This document shows positions 33,707 through 43,085 of a stretch of DNA of 56,994 bases, piece by piece. This DNA is from a virus, in the IMG/VR virus record IMGVR_UViG_3300042197_003393, positions 1 through 56,994 of that record. One strand, given 5' to 3'. The notes beneath the pieces were generated by a model. That model saw only the letters and a list, made by a program, of their open reading frames with translations. It did not search any database and was not told the origin of the DNA. Each line of letters starts with the position of its first letter. Position 1 is the first letter of the stretch. The translations under genes were made by a program, and so were the position numbers.

Positions 33707-35766
33707 TGCCGCTCTCCCAAAATCTTACTAACTTCTTCTAGTATCAACTTCACTTGAATTAGTTCGCCCTTTGCCCCAACTGGCCCTGACTCCGGCTTAG
33801 GCCCCTTACCAGCTCGTGTCTTAAGGCGAATATATTCATTGTCATGATCTAGCTTTAGGTGATGTGAATTTCGCTCCGGATTTCTTATCATGGTAGGCTT
33901 GCGTATGAATTCGTTCTCCTTTAAACCCTTATGTTTCGGCGTCCATTTCTTTCCCATCGAAGCACATAAGATCGCATATTGATATCTGTCATTCATTTCT
34001 AATGACAGACCCATCGGCGTTCCGACAGATAAATGATTAGCCTCATCATTCTCATTAAATTCGAAGTAAAACCCCCGCTGATCTTTATGGGCTCGCCTTT
34101 TCTTAGCTGCTGGCGCTCGCCTGCCCTTTATCAATATGCCATTAGCCCTTCTGTAGGCAGACTTATGAGCTCTGACTCTATCACTGCCTCTATCGTCGAG
34201 CACTATCTTAAGTCCATATCGTGTGACTATTCTGATCCAACGCGCATCCTTAACCTTGGACACGGCACCGATCTTGTTCATGGCTTCGACAAGTTTTTGT
34301 GTTGCTTGATCAAGGAGATCGCTTACCTTCTTGGCCACATCCTCAGGGTTCTTTCCTTCACGTTCTTCCAAAATCTTGCTGGCCTCCTCAAGTAGCCGTC
34401 TTACCCCCTCTAATTCAACTTTTATGCCCGCTGGTTCTGATAATAAAAAGGCTATCTCTTCATTGGTCTTTTCTATGGCAACTATCACACTATCATAGGC
34501 CTCGTTAAAATCATTATATGGTAATCCAGATATTCGCTTCGCATCATCTATGGTCGATATGATAGCCACCAGCTTATCTTCTCGAGCGATCCAGTTTGGA
34601 TTAGCATTCTCATTCTGACCCCAGTATTTGTTTTCCTGCTCACTGCCGGCACCTTGCTCCGCCACCAATTTTCGCCGAATGAATGTGTCTCTAGTCGGAT
34701 CATATCCCTTATCATATGCTTGGATTAACATGCCTGCCTTAGTGCGAATCTTAATCCAACGATAGTCATTCTTCACTTCTGATGATATCGTAGTCGGCTT
34801 CGCATACTCATTAGGTCTAGTATAAGAGCGGACTGGCCCCATTTGCGCCCATCCGACATCACGGCATTCAAAGCGATGTCCATATCTTGTCAACGTCGTA
34901 ATTCTGCGCTGATCAGCATTATCGGCTGGCTTATCATTTTGCATCGTGAATGGCTTATCTTCATTTATTAACCTCTGCATGTATAACCATCGACGGCGTT
35001 CAAAAGCATCATCCTTCTTGGGATCACCGCCAAACTCGCCAATATCTGGAACGGGTGTCTTGTTGTACCAATAATACCCTTGGTCGCCCATTATAATCAT
35101 ATTGCCATATTTGGTAACGCGAGCCATGTACTTTTTATCTGGCTCATTGATAGCAGGTTTATCCTTCTTTATCTTAAATCTAGCTTGTCTATATGGATCA
35201 TAATCTGCTGGAACGGGAAATGTGTCATGCGATACGGGATAAAATCCAATAGATGAGTGAATATCTAGATTACCATATCGATCTTGCCACCCATGCATCA
35301 TGGGCCGACCGTCTTTCGGGATATAGCGCGGATCGTAGCTAAGCTTCTTTGGTTTTTGCTCGCTCTTAGGGACTCTACCGAATTCGTTCAAAACAACTGA
35401 AGTTCTATTGAAGATCTGAGGGAACGTGTAGAATTTGCCTCTTGTCGGAGTTGCAAACCCTATCCAAACAGGACCATAAGGATGCTGTTTTTCAAAAGTA
35501 ATCCAGATCCAATCACCAATACATGGATGCGAAAATCGTCCGGCCCGTGTACCTCCCATGTCATGGGCTGGAACGGCCCAAGGACAATCCTCCTCATCCA
35601 TAGTAAAATCGTGAAGCTCGGGGCATTTAAATCTAACGCGATACATGTTAAGGGGATCGTTGGTCTCGACTACATATGCCCTATATAGACCTGGAAATCT
35701 TTCCCACAATATCTTACTTCGCTGCCCGAAGAATTTTCCCCAAATAATGTAATGATTATCTGACAT
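33703..35766 (-). CDS. Baseplate hub/spike protein with gp5-type OB fold
   Basis: 687 residues. The first 120 match the gp5/VgrG OB domain (GLYRAYVVETNDPLNMYRV, CIGDWIWITFE, GPVWIGF). Afterwards come several repeats of the form R-x-T-x-Y-G-x-x-I-x-x-D-x-G (YMARVTKYGNMIIMGDQG, RIVTRYGLKIVLDDRG, RWIKIRTKAGMLIQ), as in VgrG/gp5 spikes. No lysozyme domain is seen, unlike T4 gp5. About residues 389-490 hold inserted helical modules, and the end (LILEEVSKILGERQ) is the first half of another such module that seems to continue in the next gene. ATG-TGA overlap joins the two. Confidence 0.8.
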   Translation of the reverse strand: MSDNHYIIWGKFFGQRSKILWERFPGLYRAYVVETNDPLNMYRVRFKCPELHDFTMDEEDCPWAVPAHDMGGTRAGRFSHPCIGDWIWITFEKQHPYGPVWIGFATPTRGKFYTFPQIFNRTSVVLNEFGRVPKSEQKPKKLSYDPRYIPKDGRPMMHGWQDRYGNLDIHSSIGFYPVSHDTFPVPADYDPYRQARFKIKKDKPAINEPDKKYMARVTKYGNMIIMGDQGYYWYNKTPVPDIGEFGGDPKKDDAFERRRWLYMQRLINEDKPFTMQNDKPADNADQRRITTLTRYGHRFECRDVGWAQMGPVRSYTRPNEYAKPTTISSEVKNDYRWIKIRTKAGMLIQAYDKGYDPTRDTFIRRKLVAEQGAGSEQENKYWGQNENANPNWIAREDKLVAIISTIDDAKRISGLPYNDFNEAYDSVIVAIEKTNEEIAFLLSEPAGIKVELEGVRRLLEEASKILEEREGKNPEDVAKKVSDLLDQATQKLVEAMNKIGAVSKVKDARWIRIVTRYGLKIVLDDRGSDRVRAHKSAYRRANGILIKGRRAPAAKKRRAHKDQRGFYFEFNENDEANHLSVGTPMGLSLEMNDRYQYAILCASMGKKWTPKHKGLKENEFIRKPTMIRNPERNSHHLKLDHDNEYIRLKTRAGKGPKPESGPVGAKGELIQVKLILEEVSKILGERQ
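34278..34600 (-). repeat. Helical module copy 1 (in the gp5-like gene)
   Basis: Encodes, in order, AIISTIDDAKR, VIVAIEKTNEEIAFLL, LLEEASKILEER and LLDQATQKLVEAMN. All four segments have counterparts around the junction of the two spike genes (SKILGERQ, LLDQATQKLVDAMN, AIISAIDDAKN, VINALNKTVEEL), so the module is duplicated with a different starting point. Confidence 0.8.
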
Positions 35767-36083
35767 TAACCAATAACCTCTGGAATAACCACTGACTCGA
35801 TCGGATATTTAATCGTCTCTCCCGCAGCTGGCCAATTTAATACTTCACGAGCGTTATTATAGGCTATCAGCACCCAAAATAATTTAGAGTCAGAATATAC
35901 TTCGGCCGCTATTAAATCCGGTCTACCAGCCCTAGCAGAAGTGACTTGATATCTGCCTATCTGCGACTCAGGCAATTCGGTCACCAAAAAATCTTGCCGT
36001 ACCCATTGCCCATAAGTCTCATATCCTGACATGGTGACCAGGTCAGTTTTAGTAAATCTAGATGATTCTGATTTCACCACCAT
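35766..36083 (-). CDS. Baseplate wedge protein, T4 gp53-like
   Basis: 105 residues from the ATG at 36081-36083, which has GGGAG 8 nt upstream; a GTG at 36092 is less likely. RPDLIAAEVYSDSKLFWVLIAYNN followed by NWPAAGETIKYP is the gp53/LysM-like pattern of short wedge or tail proteins. It overlaps the previous gene by 1 nt and the next by 1 nt. Role: bridging wedges around the hub. Confidence 0.7.
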   Translation of the reverse strand: MVVKSESSRFTKTDLVTMSGYETYGQWVRQDFLVTELPESQIGRYQVTSARAGRPDLIAAEVYSDSKLFWVLIAYNNAREVLNWPAAGETIKYPIESVVIPEVIG

Positions 36084-36802
36084 TAATACCACTCCCTAGT
36101 CAGACCCTCTTCTAAAAATCTTAAATCATTGATGCCGGTATTACGTATTGGGTTATCATCCCCATCAAGGGCAAAACCCCTCGTCCAATGCGCTATCGTC
36201 ATGGTAACATCGGTCTTAAATGGAAAGGCAGTTTTAGTCCGCGCCCTTGGCAGCTGCGGGATGGTAACGGGATTTAATCCTAAAATAGACGGAGCATCGT
36301 TAATTCTGACGTTATTAGCTTCGATAATCATAGTCTCGCTGTACTTAATATCTAAATTGACCATTCGAAATGTCATCCATTTTTTTTGACCGCCAATCGC
36401 CCATAATTTAACCCATATCGCTAAATCTCTCTGACTCTTGTTGGTAACAATGGTGACCCTATGAAAGTATCCTCTCAACAATCGTAAATTGGCAGATATT
36501 CTAGCATGATCCCATATGCCTCCGCCTGCCCATGGCAATTTATTATTTATATAGCTGAAAGCTAACGTAATCTCCCTAGGCCCAGAGCTCGAGTACTGCG
36601 TTATTGGTTCGTTAGAGCCTGGGACATTATCAACAGTCTTCCAGTTAATCTTTCTACTATCAGACGTTACGCGCGGTGGATATTGAAATTGTAACCAAAT
36701 ATAATCAGCACCAGCACCATCTATGTTCGTAAATGCTACATAACATGAGTCGCCATCGTTACCTAGTCCTGATAATGCTAAATCACTATTTATAAAACCC
36801 AT
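36083..36802 (-). CDS. Tail/baseplate protein in gp48/gp54 position
   Basis: 239 residues from the ATG at 36800-36802 (GGAG 6 nt upstream, TGATG overlap with the tape-measure stop). Beta-rich with FQYPPRVTSDSRKINW and GPREITLAFSYIN, a layout seen in proteins at the tube-baseplate junction of contractile tails. In T4 the order 29-48-54 puts tube-initiator proteins right after the tape measure, so such a role is plausible. No direct motif match was recognised. Confidence 0.55.
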   Translation of the reverse strand: MGFINSDLALSGLGNDGDSCYVAFTNIDGAGADYIWLQFQYPPRVTSDSRKINWKTVDNVPGSNEPITQYSSSGPREITLAFSYINNKLPWAGGGIWDHARISANLRLLRGYFHRVTIVTNKSQRDLAIWVKLWAIGGQKKWMTFRMVNLDIKYSETMIIEANNVRINDAPSILGLNPVTIPQLPRARTKTAFPFKTDVTMTIAHWTRGFALDGDDNPIRNTGINDLRFLEEGLTREWY

Positions 36803-39800
36803 CACTTACTCCACGCTGAAAACTCATGTAATCCATCTGTCTTTCTTGCTATCTTTGGAAGGTAAGTCATTAGCGCCGACAAGATATTAGCGATGGTAAC
36901 CTCGTCCGGGCCTTTTATGTTCTCGATTATCGTCTTTAATTCAGTTAGGACATTTACTATAGCGGCTGGCGAATTAGCATCGGCAGTGACCACATTAATG
37001 TTATCATCCTTCATGACCCTCACAGTTGAAATCGCTTCCGATTTTACAGCTTCGGCTAGTCCATTTTTCTCAGCTATCTTCATGGCCTCTGCGGCTTTAG
37101 TATCGATGGCTACCCATATCCTGTCCGATAACACTTCAATGCGCTCTACGTAGGCCTCGAGCTGATCTCCAATTTTATTTAAGGCATCACCTATGTCGAT
37201 GGATTTAAACTTTTCTGCCATCTCTGCGATTTTATCAGATATAGTGTCAATAGACGGCAGTAACGTTAGAATTTTATCAGTGATGCCAGCCGTCTTGATG
37301 GTCATATCATCATACATCTTACTTAACGTTGCTCCAACATTCGTCGACTGCAAAGCAATCTTATCGCTCGCAGATGCTAACTTATCTGCTAATGCCATGA
37401 TCGCTGGCGCAACATCCATGCTCTTCTTAACATTATCATAAATCTTCGCAACATCAATACGTTCCAATATATATAAGGCGCTCGCTATGTCCCTAATAGA
37501 CGAAGCGATAACGGACATATCGGCTTTATATTTCACCATAATCTTAATAGAATCTACGAAAGCGACCAATTCATCTCGCGCATATGATAATGCATAAGCA
37601 AACCGATAGACTGATGCAGTTAACAAGTATAAAGTAGCCGAAAATATAATCACCACTGATAATGACGCATATTTTTCTATTATCTTGAATAAATCCGAAA
37701 GCGCTACGTCTAATTGCGGCACGCACTCCATAAGTATAGTAACACCAGCACATAATTCAGTAGCTGCTGCTTGCATCATCAATCCAAGGTTATAAATCGA
37801 ATCGACAGCACCAAACAATAGCGCTAAACTCAAATCAATACTGACAGCAGCATCTGCGAGCTTAAAACTAGATAGGTAAAAATAATCGACCGATAAATAG
37901 AAAATCTGACCACTCTCTAACATCGTCAAGGCCAACGATTTTAAAATAGGAGCCTCGATATCAAACTCTCTCGCTACATTTCCAAGCTCAAGCATCGCCA
38001 TAACCAAAGAAGGAGTCGTCTCTACCAATTTACTGGTCGCCATACCTAATATGCTTACCGCCGTATGTAGAGTGATCGCACCGATAAGCATCATACTAGA
38101 CGATGCGACTAATATACCGCTTGATGCCGCTAATTTAGAGACTATTGAATCCATTATGTTTAATGTAATGTCTAATATAGCAGCCCCAGCATTTAACTGA
38201 ATAGCGCCGTCCTTCAATATAGGTCCGGCCATGCCAAGTCTACCGCCAACAACCGTTAACTGCTGAAATTGTGGTTCTAGGCCATCCAATACTTTGCCAA
38301 GTTTAAACATTGACGCTTCTAACAATTCCGCCGCAGTACCAAGCCATTCTCCAGCATAATAAAGCCCGTCAGCGCCAATCTTAAATCCTTCACCAGCAAC
38401 GCGGAATTTTTCTCCGTATTCCTTCATATATCCAGCTACGGGCTTAATTGCCCATGTCGCAAGGTATAATGCAGCAACACCAGCTGTTAATGTTGCAGCA
38501 GCTAGTAAAAAAATAATGCCAGCGATGAATAAGGCCACAGCTCCGATAAGCATGCCAAGGCCACCAAGTAATATCGATGTGCCGGCCATTAGGATACTGT
38601 CTGCGACATATAATAGCTGTGGCATATCCTTTGATATTTCTTCTACTAATTGAGTTAATAATGGCGATACTTCTTTAAAGATATTAACTGCAAGGCGTAA
38701 AAGATATGCACCTAGTAATAAGAACAAAGAGCCAATAATTAAAAAAAATCCTGCTATGATTAGTAATATACCAGATACGATCATTATAGCCGCCCCAAAG
38801 CCTACGGCTATTCCGGCCGCTATGACTTCGATACCTAAACCTATGAGGAATCCGAGTCCGACTTTTTCTTTATACTTTATTATGGAGTCTGCGGCCAGCG
38901 TAAAGGCATAAGCGAAAATAACAAATGCCACAGCTATTATAAAGACCGCTAAGGCTAGAACGAGTACAGCTACAAGTACAGCGCCACCACTTGCGACCAT
39001 AATTATCCCAGCTATCACCAATGCAGCTATCAACCCTACTACGGCAACCGTTAATAATATAATCGCCGCCGCACCGCCTTGGCCCATGGTAGCCGCAACA
39101 CGCTCTATAGCGTAGGATAAAATATAAGCAGCAACCGCAACAGCTATTAGTGCGACCGCTAATACTATTACTCCTAAGGCATTCCTCGCAAATGGCCTTA
39201 GGAGGCTATCCAATGCTGTTCCGATCGTACGCGCCATATACACAATGCCTTGAGCTATAGTTCTAAACATACCCGAAATGATGGATCCTAGTGACCCACT
39301 TGTTCTCCCTAAGCCGGTGAGCCAAGTGATAAGACCGGAAATGGAACCACCGGCAAGGAAAGTCGCACCTCGAACCAATGCCATAGTGCCTATGTATAAT
39401 ATAAACGCTCCAATAACGGCACGTATTAAGAATTTGATGGTGGGCAAATATGGGCCAAGGTATTGACTTAGGACCTTATATACTTTATAAAAAGCTTGCG
39501 CAAATTCACGAAGAACCGGCGTTGATTCGATAAATTCTTTAATCGCATTTTTTACGTATTCCGCAAACTGGGCTATCTTCTCTCCGCAAATTATGATAAA
39601 GTCGATTATCCTGATAAGGACGATAATTGTATCTCTTATACAATCGGCAAAGAATTGCAAAATGACGCCTAAGAACGCAAATTTTGACTGTAATTCAATC
39701 AATGCACCAGTTAGAGTATTCATCGATTCGTCTTTTAATTGTTTCATCGTCTCCTTTTGTATTTCTAATATATCATTAATATTATTCATATCTCTGCCAG

Positions 39801-41103
39801 CGGCTGCTGCTGCTTTCTGTAAATCCCTAAAACGATTGCCTAACATGAGACCCTGCGTAGCATTTATCCCCATCGACTCTTGCAATGCCTTCATTCTGAA
39901 TGTTAGCGCGAGGCTTGACTCGCCAGTATCTCTAATATGTTGTTCTTGTGCTTCCATCACTTCTGCAAACTTCTGTCCCGCCTTATTCATAGCCACATTC
40001 ATGTCTTCAACGTTATTAATAATCTGCCCAGCGCCAGCACCAAATCTAATCGACGCTTCAGGATCTGAAAGTTTATCGAATAATTGCGTAGCCGCAGATA
40101 CAGGTATACCAGCCTTCTTGGCCATTGCCATCATAGAAGCTTCAAAATCCGTTAAGGTACGTATAGCATCTGGTCCAAACCTATTAGCGAATTGAGTCAT
40201 CACTTCATCACTTTTACCCAATAGCGCATTTACGTCTTGTGTGTTCAGCCCAAACTGCTTCATCCTATTTGCAAATAATTCAATAGTCTGTGATGCCATA
40301 TCAGATGACTGTCCAACCATGCGTAATTTACGCGTATAATCAGCTAACGTAGTCGCAGACGCTCCTGTTACTCTTTGGGCCATACCGATAGATCGACTCA
40401 GTTTCGCCATATCCTCAATTGGTGTAGCTGCGTCCGCAAGGCTCTTTATAGTGGCAATCGCTTGTTCACTCGTAATGCCCAGTTCCTGACTAAGCATTCT
40501 TGTGCTGTTTAAAAGCTCTTGCTGGCTACCATATAATCTATAATTAGCCGTGACGAAGTTTTCCGTGCCTTTGTCAATGTTTGCGAAATACCTTACTACC
40601 GTTAAGACGGCATTGGCGATATCTCCCCATGTCTTTGTTTCTTTCTTTAACTTATCGTTTTCCGCATCATGTTTTTTATTCTTCTCATCAAGCATCTCGT
40701 TAAAGCCAGTTAATGACTTGGTGAATTCACCCCAGGTCTTCTTTTCGAGCACGCCTTGCTTATTTGTCTCTTCATAGTGCTTCGATGCCTTTTTATAACC
40801 TTCGATTAGCTGTTTCTGGCTTTCGACCTGCGAGAGCAAATGCTTTGAGATTTGATCGTTCGAATCATTGAATACTCTAGCATAATCATTTAATAAGTTA
40901 AAATCAGCGTTAGTCTCGTCTAACGTGGCGGCTATCGATTGCGTAACTGTTACGATGGAACCAAGAGCGGAATTAGCTATGGCGGAGACCGACTGCTCTA
41001 GGGATTGGAATTTGACAATAACATCATCTAATTGCTTGTCTGCTGCGGCAGAGTCAAGGGCTAAGGTTACTTGTAATGCATAAACATTAGGATCGATAGC
41101 CAT
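36802..41103 (-). CDS. Tail tape measure protein (gp29 functional analogue)
   Basis: 1433 residues, the longest virion gene here. Predicted helical throughout: a coiled-coil N-terminal third, a region (about 170-360) with the globular tape-measure pattern SLADAATPIEDMAKLSRSIGMAQ and GASATTLADYTRKL, a long hydrophobic central part (about 550-900) with repeated membrane-like helices (IAGIIMVASGGAVLVAVLVLALAV is part of it), and an amphipathic C-terminus. The length sets tail length; hydrophobic helices may enter the host membrane during DNA ejection. ATG preceded by GGGG, with a stable hairpin just upstream. At 1.5 angstrom per residue it implies a tail of about 200 nm. Confidence 0.9.
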   Translation of the reverse strand: MAIDPNVYALQVTLALDSAAADKQLDDVIVKFQSLEQSVSAIANSALGSIVTVTQSIAATLDETNADFNLLNDYARVFNDSNDQISKHLLSQVESQKQLIEGYKKASKHYEETNKQGVLEKKTWGEFTKSLTGFNEMLDEKNKKHDAENDKLKKETKTWGDIANAVLTVVRYFANIDKGTENFVTANYRLYGSQQELLNSTRMLSQELGITSEQAIATIKSLADAATPIEDMAKLSRSIGMAQRVTGASATTLADYTRKLRMVGQSSDMASQTIELFANRMKQFGLNTQDVNALLGKSDEVMTQFANRFGPDAIRTLTDFEASMMAMAKKAGIPVSAATQLFDKLSDPEASIRFGAGAGQIINNVEDMNVAMNKAGQKFAEVMEAQEQHIRDTGESSLALTFRMKALQESMGINATQGLMLGNRFRDLQKAAAAAGRDMNNINDILEIQKETMKQLKDESMNTLTGALIELQSKFAFLGVILQFFADCIRDTIIVLIRIIDFIIICGEKIAQFAEYVKNAIKEFIESTPVLREFAQAFYKVYKVLSQYLGPYLPTIKFLIRAVIGAFILYIGTMALVRGATFLAGGSISGLITWLTGLGRTSGSLGSIISGMFRTIAQGIVYMARTIGTALDSLLRPFARNALGVIVLAVALIAVAVAAYILSYAIERVAATMGQGGAAAIILLTVAVVGLIAALVIAGIIMVASGGAVLVAVLVLALAVFIIAVAFVIFAYAFTLAADSIIKYKEKVGLGFLIGLGIEVIAAGIAVGFGAAIMIVSGILLIIAGFFLIIGSLFLLLGAYLLRLAVNIFKEVSPLLTQLVEEISKDMPQLLYVADSILMAGTSILLGGLGMLIGAVALFIAGIIFLLAAATLTAGVAALYLATWAIKPVAGYMKEYGEKFRVAGEGFKIGADGLYYAGEWLGTAAELLEASMFKLGKVLDGLEPQFQQLTVVGGRLGMAGPILKDGAIQLNAGAAILDITLNIMDSIVSKLAASSGILVASSSMMLIGAITLHTAVSILGMATSKLVETTPSLVMAMLELGNVAREFDIEAPILKSLALTMLESGQIFYLSVDYFYLSSFKLADAAVSIDLSLALLFGAVDSIYNLGLMMQAAATELCAGVTILMECVPQLDVALSDLFKIIEKYASLSVVIIFSATLYLLTASVYRFAYALSYARDELVAFVDSIKIMVKYKADMSVIASSIRDIASALYILERIDVAKIYDNVKKSMDVAPAIMALADKLASASDKIALQSTNVGATLSKMYDDMTIKTAGITDKILTLLPSIDTISDKIAEMAEKFKSIDIGDALNKIGDQLEAYVERIEVLSDRIWVAIDTKAAEAMKIAEKNGLAEAVKSEAISTVRVMKDDNINVVTADANSPAAIVNVLTELKTIIENIKGPDEVTIANILSALMTYLPKIARKTDGLHEFSAWSK

Positions 41104-41112
41104 TTTTTACCC

Positions 41113-41152
41113 CACGCAACTATAACGTATGTTTTCTACTTATAGTTGCGTG
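41113..41152. other. 13-bp perfect inverted repeat upstream of the tape-measure gene
   Basis: CACGCAACTATAA at 41113-41125 pairs perfectly with TTATAGTTGCGTG at 41140-41152, loop 14 nt. It fills the gap between two minus-strand genes and ends 9 nt before the tape-measure ATG, right against the GGGG ribosome-binding site. No T run follows in either direction, so it is not a standard terminator; translational control or RNA processing is more likely. Confidence 0.85.
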
Positions 41153-41158
41153 AGATGT

Positions 41159-41632
41159 CTATGGACCTGTAAAAAAGCTCGCCCAACCGTCAGCAGCTGC
41201 CATAGCCAATTGATTCTTGACATACCAGACGGATAGAGAGTCGCCAAGAGATCCCTTTGGAAAAGGTCTGATCTCATCTATGGGAGATTGTTCTCTAAAT
41301 CCAAATCGCGTTTCCGGCGTCCCATAAGCGATTGCCATCTCTGGCGGATACCATTTTCCAGTCGGCAGGTCAATACCGTCGTCATTTGAGTCGATGGGTT
41401 TAACTTCGGGAGGCCTTAACGTCTTCTCCTTCAAATCCAATGCTTTTATTGCTATTCGATAATAGGTGGTATGGACAAGGTCAGGTCTTTTCTGTACATT
41501 CTCGATGTATTTCTTCTTGACGTGCTTTATCAAATCAGGCGTGCCATTCATTATCGCTTGATACAAGTCCTCTTGCGCTCGACTCGTAATATACTCGTTA
41601 ACGTGCTCATTTAAATATCGCTGGAAACTCAT
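41159..41632 (-). CDS. Hypothetical tail/baseplate protein, 157 aa
   Basis: Unrecognised. Helical N-terminus (about 1-70) with many charged residues, then a Pro-rich part (LRPPEVKPI, TGKWYPPE) and a short globular end with Trp residues. ATG with a very strong AAGGAGGA ribosome-binding site. It lies between the hub protein and the tape measure, the place of T4 gene 28, so a hub or tape-measure assembly role is possible, by position only. Confidence 0.6.
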   Translation of the reverse strand: MSFQRYLNEHVNEYITSRAQEDLYQAIMNGTPDLIKHVKKKYIENVQKRPDLVHTTYYRIAIKALDLKEKTLRPPEVKPIDSNDDGIDLPTGKWYPPEMAIAYGTPETRFGFREQSPIDEIRPFPKGSLGDSLSVWYVKNQLAMAAADGWASFFTGP

Positions 41633-41675
41633 TGTAGGTCCTCCTTGTGCACTGTGTCCACTGACGCATCGCTCG

Positions 41676-43085
41676 TTAATCTCTATCTGAACCGGATAGT
41701 GGTCGTCCTCCTACTTTCTTACCACTTGCATTAGCATCATATCGACACAAGTATAAATCAGTAGTCCATTGACCTCGATCTATCTTATGCTTGAATCCGT
41801 AAATAATCCAGTTTCCAGTAATCCAATGATGCTTCTCTTGTGCTTCCGCCGCCGCCGCGCCGGGATCACGACCCTTTTCTCCTTTGACATATCTTACATA
41901 AACCGTATCCACTCCTAATCCTTTACAGCTTCTATAGATAGCGTGTCCTAATACTTCGAGTCTTATTTTTATCAATCCTTGAGTCATATTCAAATACATT
42001 CCACGAGCTCTGCCATCTAAATAGTCGATATAACTTAAGCCCAATTCTCCAGCGGAATAGACTTCAGGGATCCCGATAATGGATGTCGATCCGGCTGCGC
42101 CTGCAGTAAAAGCAATATCATCTTGCTTTTTAAATGCGACTTCTTTAGCATCTGCTATTTGCTTACCTTTAGTCGCTTTATCATTCACTATTGTCTTAAA
42201 GGGCTTATATAATGTGGTGGAATCGAAATAATTCCCAGTAGTCGCTGATGCTCCTTGTGTTGTCAACACTGTATTCGTCAAAGATTGTGAATTATCCATT
42301 AATATCTCATATCCTAAAATCGTAGAATTAGCCTTATCAGCAAATGCCCGATAATATGCGCGTGGTACTGACTTTAATTGCGCCTGCTCTACTATTTCCA
42401 ACTTATATCCATCAGAAGATACCATCCACTGCGTCTTCTTTGGCGTCAAGGAACAAGACCAGTCCAAAAGTGAAGATATGAATGTCTTTGGATCCTGCCT
42501 CATCATATACCATTTGTTCTCACTTGAATCTATGGTCGGTGTTACCTCTACTTTATAATCAGCTTGACCCAAACGTGCAGCCTTCACTGAATCCTTGGGG
42601 AAATAATATCTAACGCATTGCTCAATCGCCTGAGAGACAGATCCTCTGAAGGCTCCCCCTGCCGATTGCCCACAATTCAAGTAATATGTGGGCGGATCAA
42701 TGGCTGTCATCTCTATGTGAGTAAGGTCAAGACCTTCAACATATGCCTTTATCGAAGTGACTATAGCATATTGCATGCGAGTCGAATTTTCGCCCGCCGC
42801 TATATCTTCCTCCTCTTTTAAAGTAACGTCCGCTGTTCTTATACTAAACTTTACCACTAATGGTTGCCTGCGCCCTCGCTCGAAATATCCTTTCCTTATA
42901 AAATCGTCAAACAAGTTAGAGTGAGCGTCTGCAAATAAGGCATTTATGCTATATCCGCCATTGACCATAGCAGTAAATACACATGATCGGAACAAATACC
43001 CAATGTTTGTGTTGGGAACATTCTGCTCATCTATTACTTCGAAGTACAGTGACGGGCGACCGTTTAGCTGAGGCATAATAGCCAT
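41676..43085 (-). CDS. Baseplate hub protein, gp27/gpD-like
   Basis: 469 residues. The C-terminal segment ITGNWIIYGFKHKIDRGQWTTDLYLCR has the pattern of gp27 and P2 gpD hub proteins (a strand, conserved H, then W-T-T/S-x-L), and the SLYFEVIDEQN start and TFISSLLDW region fit the tube-like domains of hubs. It would form the trimeric hub holding the gp5-like spike. Two starts are possible, ATG at 43085 or 43076; neither has a good Shine-Dalgarno. The first ATG overlaps the divergent gene's ATG within CCATGG. Confidence 0.65.
   Translation of the reverse strand: MAIMPQLNGRPSLYFEVIDEQNVPNTNIGYLFRSCVFTAMVNGGYSINALFADAHSNLFDDFIRKGYFERGRRQPLVVKFSIRTADVTLKEEEDIAAGENSTRMQYAIVTSIKAYVEGLDLTHIEMTAIDPPTYYLNCGQSAGGAFRGSVSQAIEQCVRYYFPKDSVKAARLGQADYKVEVTPTIDSSENKWYMMRQDPKTFISSLLDWSCSLTPKKTQWMVSSDGYKLEIVEQAQLKSVPRAYYRAFADKANSTILGYEILMDNSQSLTNTVLTTQGASATTGNYFDSTTLYKPFKTIVNDKATKGKQIADAKEVAFKKQDDIAFTAGAAGSTSIIGIPEVYSAGELGLSYIDYLDGRARGMYLNMTQGLIKIRLEVLGHAIYRSCKGLGVDTVYVRYVKGEKGRDPGAAAAEAQEKHHWITGNWIIYGFKHKIDRGQWTTDLYLCRYDANASGKKVGGRPLSGSDRD

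Noticed and set aside
39593-40195. 200-codon plus-strand frame
   Set aside because: Lies completely inside the tape-measure gene; Cys/Ser/Ile-rich composition typical of antisense frames.
41113-41152. Intrinsic terminator
   Set aside because: Stem is perfect but no T run follows on either strand, so it is recorded as a hairpin instead.
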